A stretch of 45,089 bases of DNA, from assembly GCA_020351025.1 (NCBI GenBank), contig CP070728.1:718402-763490 (forward strand), read 5' to 3'. The position numbers and the translations under genes are program-made. Shown here piece after piece: positions 32,329-40,712 of this stretch. Source of the stretch: Planctomycetota bacterium. Lineage in GTDB: Bacteria > Planctomycetota > Phycisphaerae > Sedimentisphaerales > Anaerobacaceae. The notes beneath the pieces are model-generated. The model ran no database searches, was not told the DNA's origin, and worked only from the letters and a program-made list of their open reading frames with translations. The first letter of the stretch is position 1. Every line of letters begins with the position of its first letter.

Positions 32329-32775
32329 ATGTCCGAACCTAAAGAAAAAATAAAACTGCTCTTTCTGTGTACAGGTAATGCCTGTCGAAGCCAGATTGCC
32401 GAAGGATGGGCCAGACACCTAAAGTCCGATTGCCTTGAAGCCTTCTCAGCTGGCATAAGCCCTGCCTTTGTAAATCAGACTGCTGTGGAGGTAATGGCCG
32501 AAGCCGGTGTCAATATCTCAGCCCAAAGACCTAAACATGTTAATGAACTTATCGGCATCGACTTCGATTATGTCATTACTCTCTGCGATAATGCCTACGA
32601 AAATTGCCCCACCTTCCCACCTAACGTCAGGCATATTCACAAGCCATTCTACGACCCTGCTTTTATGCCTGGAACGAATCAGGAAATTATGGCCGCGTTC
32701 AGAAACTTGCGAGACCAGTTAAAAGATTTTGTCCAAAAAATGCCCGAAATCCTCCAAACAGAAAGTACTGAATAA
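32329..32775 (+). CDS. arsC: Thioredoxin-coupled arsenate reductase (ArsC, LMW-PTPase fold)
   Basis: The 148-residue protein has the phosphatase-like loop CTGNACRS (C14-x5-R20) and the shuttle cysteines C86 and C93 in TLCDNAYENCP. All three cysteines needed for the thioredoxin-type arsenate reductase are therefore present. It reduces arsenate to arsenite, which needs an exporter such as ArsB or Acr3; the SO_0444-like permease downstream is the only transporter candidate here. ATG 32329 has AGGAAA upstream and removes an upstream stretch that overlaps the previous gene. A low-molecular-weight tyrosine phosphatase is excluded by the extra cysteines. Confidence 0.88.
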   Translation: MSEPKEKIKLLFLCTGNACRSQIAEGWARHLKSDCLEAFSAGISPAFVNQTAVEVMAEAGVNISAQRPKHVNELIGIDFDYVITLCDNAYENCPTFPPNVRHIHKPFYDPAFMPGTNQEIMAAFRNLRDQLKDFVQKMPEILQTESTE

Positions 32776-32776
32776 A

Positions 32777-34492
32777 ATGAACCAGCAGCAACTCGAAAAA
32801 TACACTTCTGCTATCACCCTCTCCGATATGGAAATCTTCGTCTTTCCTGAATTGATCTATAGCCTCGTCCTCGCCAATATTATCAGCCCCGTTATCTGGA
32901 AGTGGCGAAACCTCGACTGCTTCAAAAAACTAAAGCAAAAAAATAGCTACAGAAAACTGATGCGCCTCAGACAATTTATAATGGATGAATTTGACTTTAA
33001 TCTTGACCTCGAAACTTGGGGCTTAACCAGCAAAGCTAAAGAGCTTAAACGATTTGAAAACTTAATCTCAACCGAGGGAATCGCAAAAAGCAACGCACTG
33101 TTTGGCTATCATGGTGACAAATATTATTTCGATGTCGATATCAGAAAGCATTTCGGCCTCGATAAATACGATAGTGACATCATCCCCTACTGGAAAACAG
33201 AAACAATCGAAGCTATGAATGCCTTTCGCCTGAAACCCGGCTACAATACCGCCGCAGGTGAATGTGTCTCGCTTGCCGCCCTCTATGTCGCCGCGGCTTT
33301 CATCGTATGCGAAATACCGCTCGAAGATATTTTCATGGTTCTTACACCGCTTCACTCGCAAAATTTCATCGATGTAAAAGACGGCGTACTCACCAACAAT
33401 AGAAGGCTCATTACCAAAGCAATGTGGTTCAATGGAACCGCCATCTCAAACAAAGCCCAGCGTGCCCTGCGAAATGAAAACGTCACTATCGTCGCCCATC
33501 CCACAGGATTTATTCATTGTATGTATGATACTGCAACAATAAATAAAAAAGCCTACCAGTATTTCACCAAAAAACTCGGTTCATATTTATCAGCGCCTTT
33601 GACTCTGCAGGTCTTTGCAAGCTTTCTCCGCTCAAATAGACAATATCAAAAATTCTTTCAGGTCTGCCGCGATTGTCACGGCCAGCCAAAATTCTTGAAA
33701 GCCGAAGTCCTTTTCCATTATGAACACTCCAGCAATTACAGAATTGCCGATACCACCTTCAATAAATTACTTGCCGATGTCTCCGAAGAAGATTTTGTCC
33801 CGTATCAACTGCCGGACAGAATTCGATGTGACAACCTCGATGAGCTTATACAAAAACATAAACCCGACCTCAAAAACACACGCGATAAATCTAATTTAAT
33901 AAAATTCTTCGAGCCTGTTATTCCTGAACCACAGCGTTTTGTCGACCGGTTAGCCGATTTTGTGTATATCGAACCAAAGCTGCCCTCTTTAGAAAAAAAT
34001 TTCTCCCCAGCCCAGCCCATTGAAATCTCCGTCACGCAAACAAGAGAACAGATAATCGAATATCTACAGCAAATCCGCTCCGGAAATACAACTGCGGACT
34101 TGGCCTTTTATTCTTTCCGCGATATGCAAACCTGTGATTGGAAACCCTTCATCAAAGCTGCCCTCGAACGCAGCCCCGTCTCAATTGCTCTGACAAAATC
34201 TATGTCTATAGAACAGGCTTACAACTGGCTCCGGCAGCTCCAAAATAACTCGATTTATGATGAAAAACGCCTCGCTCAGCCCGATGAAGTCGCTAACTAC
34301 AAAACAGGCGACGGCCTCGAAAAAGCATTCCTCCTCGCAAACATAATCAGAAACAGAAACCCTGAACAACACATAAAATTAACGGTAGATAATAGTGATG
34401 TCATATTAGAACAAAAAAACAAATACCGTTTTGTATCGGATAAGGGCTTCAAGAAGGTGATTGATATTGAAGCTGAGAGCCAATCTTACTAA
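32777..34492 (+). CDS. Hypothetical protein with a transglutaminase-like Cys motif
   Basis: I do not recognise this 571-residue protein. In its middle GECVSLAALYVAAAF (C163) is followed by ...IPLEDIFMVL and LHSQNFIDVKDGVLTNN (H193, D199/D202). The order and spacing resemble the Cys-His-Asp core of transglutaminase/protease-fold enzymes, as an inference. No signal peptide or membrane segments are obvious. The C-terminal 150 residues are rich in charged helices. ATG 32777 lies one base after the ArsC stop, so it is in the same transcript. It precedes the Zn-ribbon, ferredoxin and permease genes. Confidence 0.65.
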   Translation: MNQQQLEKYTSAITLSDMEIFVFPELIYSLVLANIISPVIWKWRNLDCFKKLKQKNSYRKLMRLRQFIMDEFDFNLDLETWGLTSKAKELKRFENLISTEGIAKSNALFGYHGDKYYFDVDIRKHFGLDKYDSDIIPYWKTETIEAMNAFRLKPGYNTAAGECVSLAALYVAAAFIVCEIPLEDIFMVLTPLHSQNFIDVKDGVLTNNRRLITKAMWFNGTAISNKAQRALRNENVTIVAHPTGFIHCMYDTATINKKAYQYFTKKLGSYLSAPLTLQVFASFLRSNRQYQKFFQVCRDCHGQPKFLKAEVLFHYEHSSNYRIADTTFNKLLADVSEEDFVPYQLPDRIRCDNLDELIQKHKPDLKNTRDKSNLIKFFEPVIPEPQRFVDRLADFVYIEPKLPSLEKNFSPAQPIEISVTQTREQIIEYLQQIRSGNTTADLAFYSFRDMQTCDWKPFIKAALERSPVSIALTKSMSIEQAYNWLRQLQNNSIYDEKRLAQPDEVANYKTGDGLEKAFLLANIIRNRNPEQHIKLTVDNSDVILEQKNKYRFVSDKGFKKVIDIEAESQSY

Positions 34493-34531
34493 AATTGACC
34501 GCAAAAATGTATGTATGGATAAGGATAACTG

Positions 34532-34831
34532 ATGCTCAGATGTCCCGGACAAGACCAAAGGTTTTGGAAATCAGAAGACATCTTTGAAGTCAACTGCCCC
34601 AATTGCAATCAGACCATCGAGTTCTTCAAAGATGAGCCGAAACTAAAGTGCAAAAAGTGCGGACAGCTCGTAGTCAACCCAAAAATCGACCTCGGCTGTG
34701 CCCAGTGGTGCCAGTACGCACAGCAGTGCGTCGGAATTCTAAAATCTCAGGACAACGATAAATCGTCGAAAAAACAAAATCATAAAACCAAAAAAAAAGC
34801 TGCTAAAGAAGTTCAAAGCCACGGCGATTGA
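34532..34831 (+). CDS. Cys-rich Zn-ribbon protein
   Basis: The 99-residue protein has a zinc-ribbon of C22/C25 and C40/C43 around an acidic FFKDEPKLK strand, plus four further cysteines (C4, C56, C60, C66). The last part is a Lys/Gln-rich tail. I recall this kind of small protein (CPGQD..., EDIFEV-CP-C, GCA-WC) next to dicluster ferredoxins in anaerobes, but its function is not known. AAGGA precedes the ATG. It sits 50 bases before the ferredoxin and is probably coexpressed with it and the permease. Confidence 0.75.
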   Translation: MLRCPGQDQRFWKSEDIFEVNCPNCNQTIEFFKDEPKLKCKKCGQLVVNPKIDLGCAQWCQYAQQCVGILKSQDNDKSSKKQNHKTKKKAAKEVQSHGD

Positions 34832-34880
34832 TACTTAAGAATGTTACGGCAGAAAGGCCGAGCTAATAAAGGATTTTACT

Positions 34881-35609
34881 ATGGTTCTGCGAAACATTGT
34901 AAAAATCGACGAAGAAAAATGCAACGGCTGTGGCCAGTGTGTCGATGCCTGTGCCGAAGGGGCTATAAAATTAGTCAATGGCAAGGCAAAGCTCATCAGT
35001 GAAACTTATTGCGACGGCCTCGGCGCCTGTATCGGGCACTGCCCAGAGGATGCTATAACCGTTGAAAAAAAAGATGCTGATGAATTCGATGAAAACGCAG
35101 CTAAAAAACACCTCGCCAAAATGCACCATAATAAAGAGCACTCTGATTTTGTCTGCCCCGGCATGATGGCCAAAAATCTAAGAAAAAAAGGCAAAAAAAC
35201 CAAATCTAAAACAGCAAAAGTCCCATCACAGCTGACCCACTGGCCTGTCCAGTTAAAGCTCGTCTCGCCAAACGCCTCCTATTTTGCCGATGCTGATTTG
35301 CTCCTCGTTGCAGATTGTGTCCCCTTCGCTATGGCTGATTTCCACAACCGCTTCTTAAAAGAACATACTATTGTCGTAGGCTGCCCAAAACTCGATGACC
35401 CAGACTTCTACATTGAAAAACTCGCGGCAATACTAAAAGCAAATAAATTAAATTCCCTGACCGTAATTCATATGGAAGTACCATGCTGCTTTGGATTAAA
35501 TCACATCGCACAACAGGCAATAGCCAAAAGCAGCACAAACCTCCCCTTTGAAGATGTTACAATTGATTTGCAGGGCAATGTAAATAAGACTGAAACGGTG
35601 AAAAGTTAA
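34881..35609 (+). CDS. Dicluster ferredoxin-domain protein
   Basis: The 242-residue protein begins with a bacterial ferredoxin domain. The first cluster motif is complete (C14, C17, C20, C24). The second has only C44, C50 and C54, with Leu47 where the fourth Cys would be, so it may hold a 3Fe-4S or differently ligated cluster. After a Lys-rich linker, the C-terminal half has ADLLLVADCVPFAM, VVGCPKLDDPDFY and HMEVPCCFGL. Those cysteines suggest a further metal or redox site. A TAATG overlap couples its translation to the permease that follows, so it probably serves the same process. Confidence 0.82.
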   Translation: MVLRNIVKIDEEKCNGCGQCVDACAEGAIKLVNGKAKLISETYCDGLGACIGHCPEDAITVEKKDADEFDENAAKKHLAKMHHNKEHSDFVCPGMMAKNLRKKGKKTKSKTAKVPSQLTHWPVQLKLVSPNASYFADADLLLVADCVPFAMADFHNRFLKEHTIVVGCPKLDDPDFYIEKLAAILKANKLNSLTVIHMEVPCCFGLNHIAQQAIAKSSTNLPFEDVTIDLQGNVNKTETVKS

Positions 35610-36637
35610 TGGCTGATTTCGCAAAATCCATATTCTTCGATTTCTGGGCCACCATTGCCGAGATGTCACCCTACCTGTTATTCGGTTTCTTCGTCGCTGG
35701 CCTCCTCTCCGTCATTATATCCCAGCGATTTGTGGAAACACATCTCGGAGGCCGTGGAATTTGGCCCCTCCTAAAGGCCTCAATCCTCGGCGTCCCCCTC
35801 CCTTTGTGCTCCTGTGGTGTTATCCCTGTATCAATGTCACTCCACAAACACGGTGCAAGCAAAGGCTCAACCATCGCATTCTTGCTCTCTACCCCCCAGA
35901 CCGGCGTCGACAGCATCTTCGTCACCTTAAGTCTTCTCGGCCCCATCTTTGCCGTCTTCAGACCACTCGCAGCACTTGTAACCGGTATTGTTGGTGGCTC
36001 CCTCGTGGATGTATTTGAAAAAACCTCTCAAGACTCCAAACAACCACAGCAAAAATGTGAAGATGAGTGCTGTACCACCACCGAAGATAAAGGAAAAATC
36101 GCCAGAGGACTAAAATATGGCTTTGTAACCCTGCCCCGTGACATCGGAAAAGCTATGCTGCTCGGTTTGATTATTGCCGCCTTCATATCCGCCCTCGTAC
36201 CCGATAACTACTTCGCAGAAAAACTCGGTACCGGCCTCTTTCCAATGGTAGTGATGATGTTCTTGGGAATCCCTGTTTACGTCTGCGCCACTGCCTCTGT
36301 CCCCGTTGCCGCCGCCCTCATATTAAAGGGCCTGACCCCAGGCGCAGCCCTGGTCTTTCTTATGACAGGCCCTGCCACCAACGCTGCATCATTCATCACC
36401 ATCTGGAAAATCCTCGGCAGAAAAACTGCCATCACTTATCTCGCAGCCGTAGCTGCCTGTGCCCTCCTGGGCGGTATTCTGCTCGATTATATCGCCGCTG
36501 GCCTCGACTTCGAAATTATCTCCCGACCTCACCGGATGCTCCCGCCCGTCGTCAAATACGCCTCCGCCGTCGCCCTCCTCGCCGTCCTCGCCTTCGCCAT
36601 CCTAAAAAAACCCACTCCAACAACCGCAACCGATTAA
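35609..36637 (+). CDS. SO_0444-like Cu/Zn efflux permease (UPF0718/ArsP-type)
   Basis: The 342-residue membrane protein has about eight hydrophobic segments. The hallmark GVPLPLCSCGVIPVSMSL near 61-78, with Cys67 and Cys69, is followed by HGASKGSTIAFLLSTPQTG and a second similar half with GIPVYVCATASVPVAAA. This is the DUF318 permease group that includes ArsP and SO_0444. A cytoplasmic loop carries a CEDECC cluster that may sense or accept metal. Its ATG overlaps the ferredoxin stop (TAATG). Export of an organoarsenical, Cu, Zn or a related thiophilic ion is suggested by the family and by ArsC 3 kb upstream. Confidence 0.85.
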   Translation: MADFAKSIFFDFWATIAEMSPYLLFGFFVAGLLSVIISQRFVETHLGGRGIWPLLKASILGVPLPLCSCGVIPVSMSLHKHGASKGSTIAFLLSTPQTGVDSIFVTLSLLGPIFAVFRPLAALVTGIVGGSLVDVFEKTSQDSKQPQQKCEDECCTTTEDKGKIARGLKYGFVTLPRDIGKAMLLGLIIAAFISALVPDNYFAEKLGTGLFPMVVMMFLGIPVYVCATASVPVAAALILKGLTPGAALVFLMTGPATNAASFITIWKILGRKTAITYLAAVAACALLGGILLDYIAAGLDFEIISRPHRMLPPVVKYASAVALLAVLAFAILKKPTPTTATD

Positions 36638-36862
36638 CAGCCTTCCTAATGCATTTAGAATTTTTAAAGAGCAGCCGAACATTTCTACTAATAACATTAA
36701 ACACCCTTTAATTGCACCCTCACCTCCAGAACATTACTATGAACTGCATAAAATAATGCTTGAATTTATCAAAAAAAATATTTATGCTCCTGTGTTCCAG
36801 CGTCAGAATGTAAATGAAAAAACCGGTTATTTTAGCAATAGTTATACAGTAAATAAGCTACT

Positions 36863-36994
36863 ATGGAAAACCCTCGTAACAGCAAGATTAAAAGGCGGCG
36901 GAAAATGGGCTTTCGCGCACGAATAAGAACAAAAAATGGCCGAAAAATGCTCAGCCGAAAACGGCACGTCGGCCGCTCCGTAAACTGCCTTTGA
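36863..36994 (+). CDS. rpmH: Ribosomal protein L34
   Basis: A 43-residue frame from ATG 36863 to TGA 36992-36994 reads as a strongly basic protein with SKIKRRRKMGFRARI, then RTKNGRKMLSRKR and HVGRSVN. GFRARI-x-TKNGRK-x-L is the L34 signature that binds 23S rRNA in the large subunit. The N-terminus differs from E. coli L34 (no MKRTFQPS), as I would expect in divergent phyla. The gap 36638-37053 around it has no other gene. rpmH is normally beside rnpA, yidC and dnaA, none of which is here. No good ribosome binding site is visible. Confidence 0.88.
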   Translation: MENPRNSKIKRRRKMGFRARIRTKNGRKMLSRKRHVGRSVNCL

Positions 36995-37053
36995 AAATCC
37001 CCCAACCTTGTTTTCCGCATCCTTAAGCTAATTTGCCGTCGCGGAAATATAAA

Positions 37054-39894
37054 ATGGGCCTCAAACAAAAAATTACTGATTTCTCCCTCATACACTACAA
37101 ACTAATCACGCTTTTAATGCTCGTCTTTACACTCGCCCTCGCCGCATTCATCCCGCTTATAAAAGTCGACACCGACCCCGAAAATATGCTCGCAGAATCT
37201 GAACCCGTACGCGTCTTTCACAATCAAACCAAACAAAAGTTCGCATTAAGCGACATCGTTGTTGTCGGCATCGTCAATGACAAAGACCCGCACGGCGTCT
37301 TTAACACTTCTTCACTGGCTAAAATCTATGAACTGACCGAATTCGCAAAAAACCTTCGCTGGACCGATGAAAAAAATCCTGATAAGCAAATTGGCGTCGT
37401 TGAAGTCGACCTGCTCACTCCCTCCACCGTAGACCACATAGGACAGGGCGGACCAGGCGAAATTAAATTCGAATGGCTTATGCAAAAACCTCCCGCTGAC
37501 CAGGATGCCGCCTTGCAAATTCGTGATAAAGCCCTCTCAAATCCCTTATTAAAAGGAACCGTCGTCTCCGAAGATGGAAAAGCTATATGCCTCTATCTAC
37601 CTTTGACCAGTAAAGACCTCAGCCACAGAGTCTACAAAGAGCTGCAAAAGAAAATCGCCACTTTCACCGGCGACGAAAAATACCACATTACAGGCCTGCC
37701 CGTCGCTGAAGATACCTTCGGCTATGAAATGTTCATCCAGATGGCTGTCTCTGCTCCTCTCGCTATGCTCACAATCTTTGTCCTGATGCTCATTTTCTTC
37801 AGAAAGCTAATCCTCGTTATCTCCCCGATGCTCGTGGCTCTGGTTTCCGTAATCTCAACAATGGGACTTCTCATCGGCCTCGGCTACCACGTCCATATAA
37901 TGAGTTCTATGATACCTATCTTCCTTATGCCAATAGCTGTCGTCGATTCCATCCACATCCTTTCTGAGTTCTTCGACCTCTACACAAAAGAAAAAGGCCG
38001 AAAAAAAACCATAACCCAGGTAATGGACTCCCTCTTTATCCCTATGCTATATACCTCACTCACATCTGCTGCCGGCTTCGCTTCACTGGCTCTCACTCCC
38101 ATCCCGCCCGTACAGCTCTTCGGTGTCTTCGTCGCCATCGGAATTATGCTCGCCTGGCTCTGCACCGTAACCTTCATACCCGCCTATACTATGTTTCTCA
38201 AAGAATCCTCACTCGCCAATTTCGGCCTCGCCGCAGTACACGAAGAAAAACAAACCTGGCTTACAAAATTGCTGCACACCGGCGGCCTGTTCACATTCAA
38301 TCAGGCAAAACCTATCCTGACTGTTCTGCTTATAGTCCTGGCAATCGCAGTTTACGGAATCTCCAGAGTCGAAATAAACGACAATCCCGTAAAGTGGTTC
38401 GCAAAAAACCACCCAATCCGCCGCGCTGACATCGAACTAAACAAACATTTCGGCGGAACATATATGGTATACCTCGTCCTCGATGACGCTCAGGAAAAAA
38501 CCATTTCATATAAATACATAAACGAGCTCCGTAATCGCCTGCTAAATAAAACCATCGAGCTGAAAGAGCAATTCCCGCTGCCCTCCGACTCCATCCTCGA
38601 ACTTGAAAACAAAATCCCTGAATTGTCTGAGTCCGCAAAAACTAAAGAGGAACTGCTTACAGCGTTAGCCGCCTTCGCTGAGGAAAAAATTACGACCGCC
38701 GAAGACAGAGACATCGATGCATGGTATGAGCTCGTTGACTTCTGCGAACTCGAAAAAGAAGGCCTCAAAATCTTCAAACACCCTGATGTCCTGCGATATA
38801 TCAGCCGTCTCCAGAACCATCTCCAGAAATCCGGCCTTGTAGGAAAATCTTCTTCCGTCGCTGATGTCGTCAAAAAAGTCCACCAGGAACTCATAGATGG
38901 AAAACCACGAAGTTATATCATCCCTGACTCATCCGCCGCAGTCGCTCAATGCCTCCTCCAGTTCCAGAGCTCCCACAACCCAGATGACCTCTGGCACCTT
39001 GTCACCGTCGATTATAATAGTGCCAACATCTGGCTCCAGCTGACCTCCGGCGACAACAAAGATATGGAAAAAGTTGTAAATGCCGTTGAAGTATTTGTTA
39101 AAACCAATCCTCCGCCTGTCCCCATAAAATATAACTGGGCGGGTCTTACTTTCATAAACACCGTCTGGCAGGATAAAATGGTCGCAGGTATGCTACAGGC
39201 ATTTCTCGGCAGCTTCCTCATCGTCTTTATTATGATGGCAGTCCTCTTCCGCTCTCCCCTCTGGGGCATCGTCTGTATGATACCCTTGACCATAACCATC
39301 GTTGTCATTTACGGCATAATCGGCCTCATCGGCAAAGATTATGATATGCCCGTCGCAGTCCTTAGCGCCCTCACCCTTGGAATGGCCGTCGACTTCGCCA
39401 TCCATTTCTTACAACGCGCAAAAACAGCTTACCCGCAAACAGCCTCTTGGAAATCAGCAGCCGCTGATATGTTCGGCGAGCCCGCAAGGGCTATCTCAAG
39501 AAACGTCCTCGTCATCGCTATCGGCTTCCTGCCCCTTCTTGCTGCCCCCCTCGTCCCTTACAAAACAGTCGGCATCTTCCTATGCGCTATAATGGCACTC
39601 TCCGGCGTCGTTACTTTGCTCGCATTGCCCTCTATCTTAAAACTTGCAGAAAAAAGATTATTCAAACCTGCCCTCCAGCCACAAACTCCTGCTTGCAATT
39701 GCGGCTTCTGCCTTATTATCTCCATCGCCGCAGTCCTGCTCATCGCTATAAACATCCACCAGTACGCCGTCGTCGGCTGGAGCAAACTCGCCCTCTTTAG
39801 TATAATAGCTATACCAGTAATGGCACTTATCTGCGGTATAATGTCACGAAGACAAAAATGTAAAATGCTCGAAACTCAAGTTAAGGAGCCGTAA
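37054..39894 (+). CDS. RND/MMPL-family exporter
   Basis: The 946-residue protein begins with a single membrane helix near 18-37, then a large extracytoplasmic domain with DTDPENMLAESEPVR. A block of about five helices (near 210-400, with AVVDSIHILSEFF), another loop domain, and a second block of helices (about 700-860, with GMAVDFAIHFLQRA) complete the two-half RND layout. The VDSIHIL and VDFAIHF motifs mark the predicted-exporter (MMPL/SSD-like) group. It probably moves lipids or other hydrophobic molecules with the proton gradient. The ATG 37054 was chosen over an upstream TTG. The two partners follow within 3 bases and by overlap. Confidence 0.88.
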   Translation: MGLKQKITDFSLIHYKLITLLMLVFTLALAAFIPLIKVDTDPENMLAESEPVRVFHNQTKQKFALSDIVVVGIVNDKDPHGVFNTSSLAKIYELTEFAKNLRWTDEKNPDKQIGVVEVDLLTPSTVDHIGQGGPGEIKFEWLMQKPPADQDAALQIRDKALSNPLLKGTVVSEDGKAICLYLPLTSKDLSHRVYKELQKKIATFTGDEKYHITGLPVAEDTFGYEMFIQMAVSAPLAMLTIFVLMLIFFRKLILVISPMLVALVSVISTMGLLIGLGYHVHIMSSMIPIFLMPIAVVDSIHILSEFFDLYTKEKGRKKTITQVMDSLFIPMLYTSLTSAAGFASLALTPIPPVQLFGVFVAIGIMLAWLCTVTFIPAYTMFLKESSLANFGLAAVHEEKQTWLTKLLHTGGLFTFNQAKPILTVLLIVLAIAVYGISRVEINDNPVKWFAKNHPIRRADIELNKHFGGTYMVYLVLDDAQEKTISYKYINELRNRLLNKTIELKEQFPLPSDSILELENKIPELSESAKTKEELLTALAAFAEEKITTAEDRDIDAWYELVDFCELEKEGLKIFKHPDVLRYISRLQNHLQKSGLVGKSSSVADVVKKVHQELIDGKPRSYIIPDSSAAVAQCLLQFQSSHNPDDLWHLVTVDYNSANIWLQLTSGDNKDMEKVVNAVEVFVKTNPPPVPIKYNWAGLTFINTVWQDKMVAGMLQAFLGSFLIVFIMMAVLFRSPLWGIVCMIPLTITIVVIYGIIGLIGKDYDMPVAVLSALTLGMAVDFAIHFLQRAKTAYPQTASWKSAAADMFGEPARAISRNVLVIAIGFLPLLAAPLVPYKTVGIFLCAIMALSGVVTLLALPSILKLAEKRLFKPALQPQTPACNCGFCLIISIAAVLLIAINIHQYAVVGWSKLALFSIIAIPVMALICGIMSRRQKCKMLETQVKEP

Positions 39895-39896
39895 AA

Positions 39897-40712
39897 GTGA
39901 AACCAATCCACATATTTATTGCCCTTATTGCTCTTTCTGTCTTCCTGTTTGCTGCTGATTCAGGCAACAAAGAAACCGAAAAAATCCCCAACGTCGATGA
40001 AATTGTAAACAAAGCCAACCTCGTCGCCTACTACCAGGCTAACGATGGTAAGGCCAAAGTCAGTATGACCATCACCGATAAAAAAGGCCAGACCAGAGAG
40101 CGCGAATTTATCATACTTCGAAAAGACCTCGCCGATGGCGGCGACCAGCATTACTACGTCTATTTCCTCAAACCCGCCGATGTAAGAAAAATGGTCTATC
40201 TCGTCCATAAACACACCGCTCAGGATAAAGACGATGACAGATGGCTCTACTTGCCTGCCCTTGATTTGGTAAAGCGAATCGCCGCAGGCGACAAAAGAAC
40301 AAGCTTCGTAGGTTCCGACTTTCTTTATGAAGACGTCTCAGGAAGAAGTCTCGAAGAAGATTCTCACGAACTTATCGAAACCACAGAGAATTTTTTCATA
40401 GTCAAAAATGTCCCCAAAGACCCCGACAACGTTGAGTTTACCTACTATAATGTCTTTATAGACCGTAATAATTTCATACCTATGAAAATGCAGTATTACG
40501 ACAACCAAGGCAGCCTCTATCGAACCATCGAAGCTCAAGGAGTTGAACTGATACAGAAATTCCCCACCGTTGTAAAAGCCCTCGTCACAGACCTCAAAAC
40601 AGGTAGCAAAACCGAAATGCAGTTCTCCGACGTCAAATACGATATCGGCCTCGATGACGAAATATTCACCGAACGTTACCTCAGAAGACCACCTCGTGAG
40701 GCAATCAGATGA
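39897..40712 (+). CDS. LolA-like outer-membrane lipoprotein-sorting-type protein
   Basis: The 271-residue protein has a signal peptide (KPIHIFIALIALSVFLFAADS) written here over its first 22 residues, then a LolA-like half-barrel. Diagnostic parts are DRWLYLPALDLVKRIAAGD near 119-137, RTSFVGSDFLYEDVSGRS near 139-156 and the FTYYNVFIDRNNFIPMKMQYYD strand pair. It is the PF17131 kind, commonly found with RND exporters and thought to carry a lipid across the periplasm. The start is GTG 39897 with AAGGAG upstream, 2 bases after the exporter stop, so the two are coupled. The last codons overlap the outer-membrane gene (ATGA). Confidence 0.85.
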   Translation: MKPIHIFIALIALSVFLFAADSGNKETEKIPNVDEIVNKANLVAYYQANDGKAKVSMTITDKKGQTREREFIILRKDLADGGDQHYYVYFLKPADVRKMVYLVHKHTAQDKDDDRWLYLPALDLVKRIAAGDKRTSFVGSDFLYEDVSGRSLEEDSHELIETTENFFIVKNVPKDPDNVEFTYYNVFIDRNNFIPMKMQYYDNQGSLYRTIEAQGVELIQKFPTVVKALVTDLKTGSKTEMQFSDVKYDIGLDDEIFTERYLRRPPREAIR

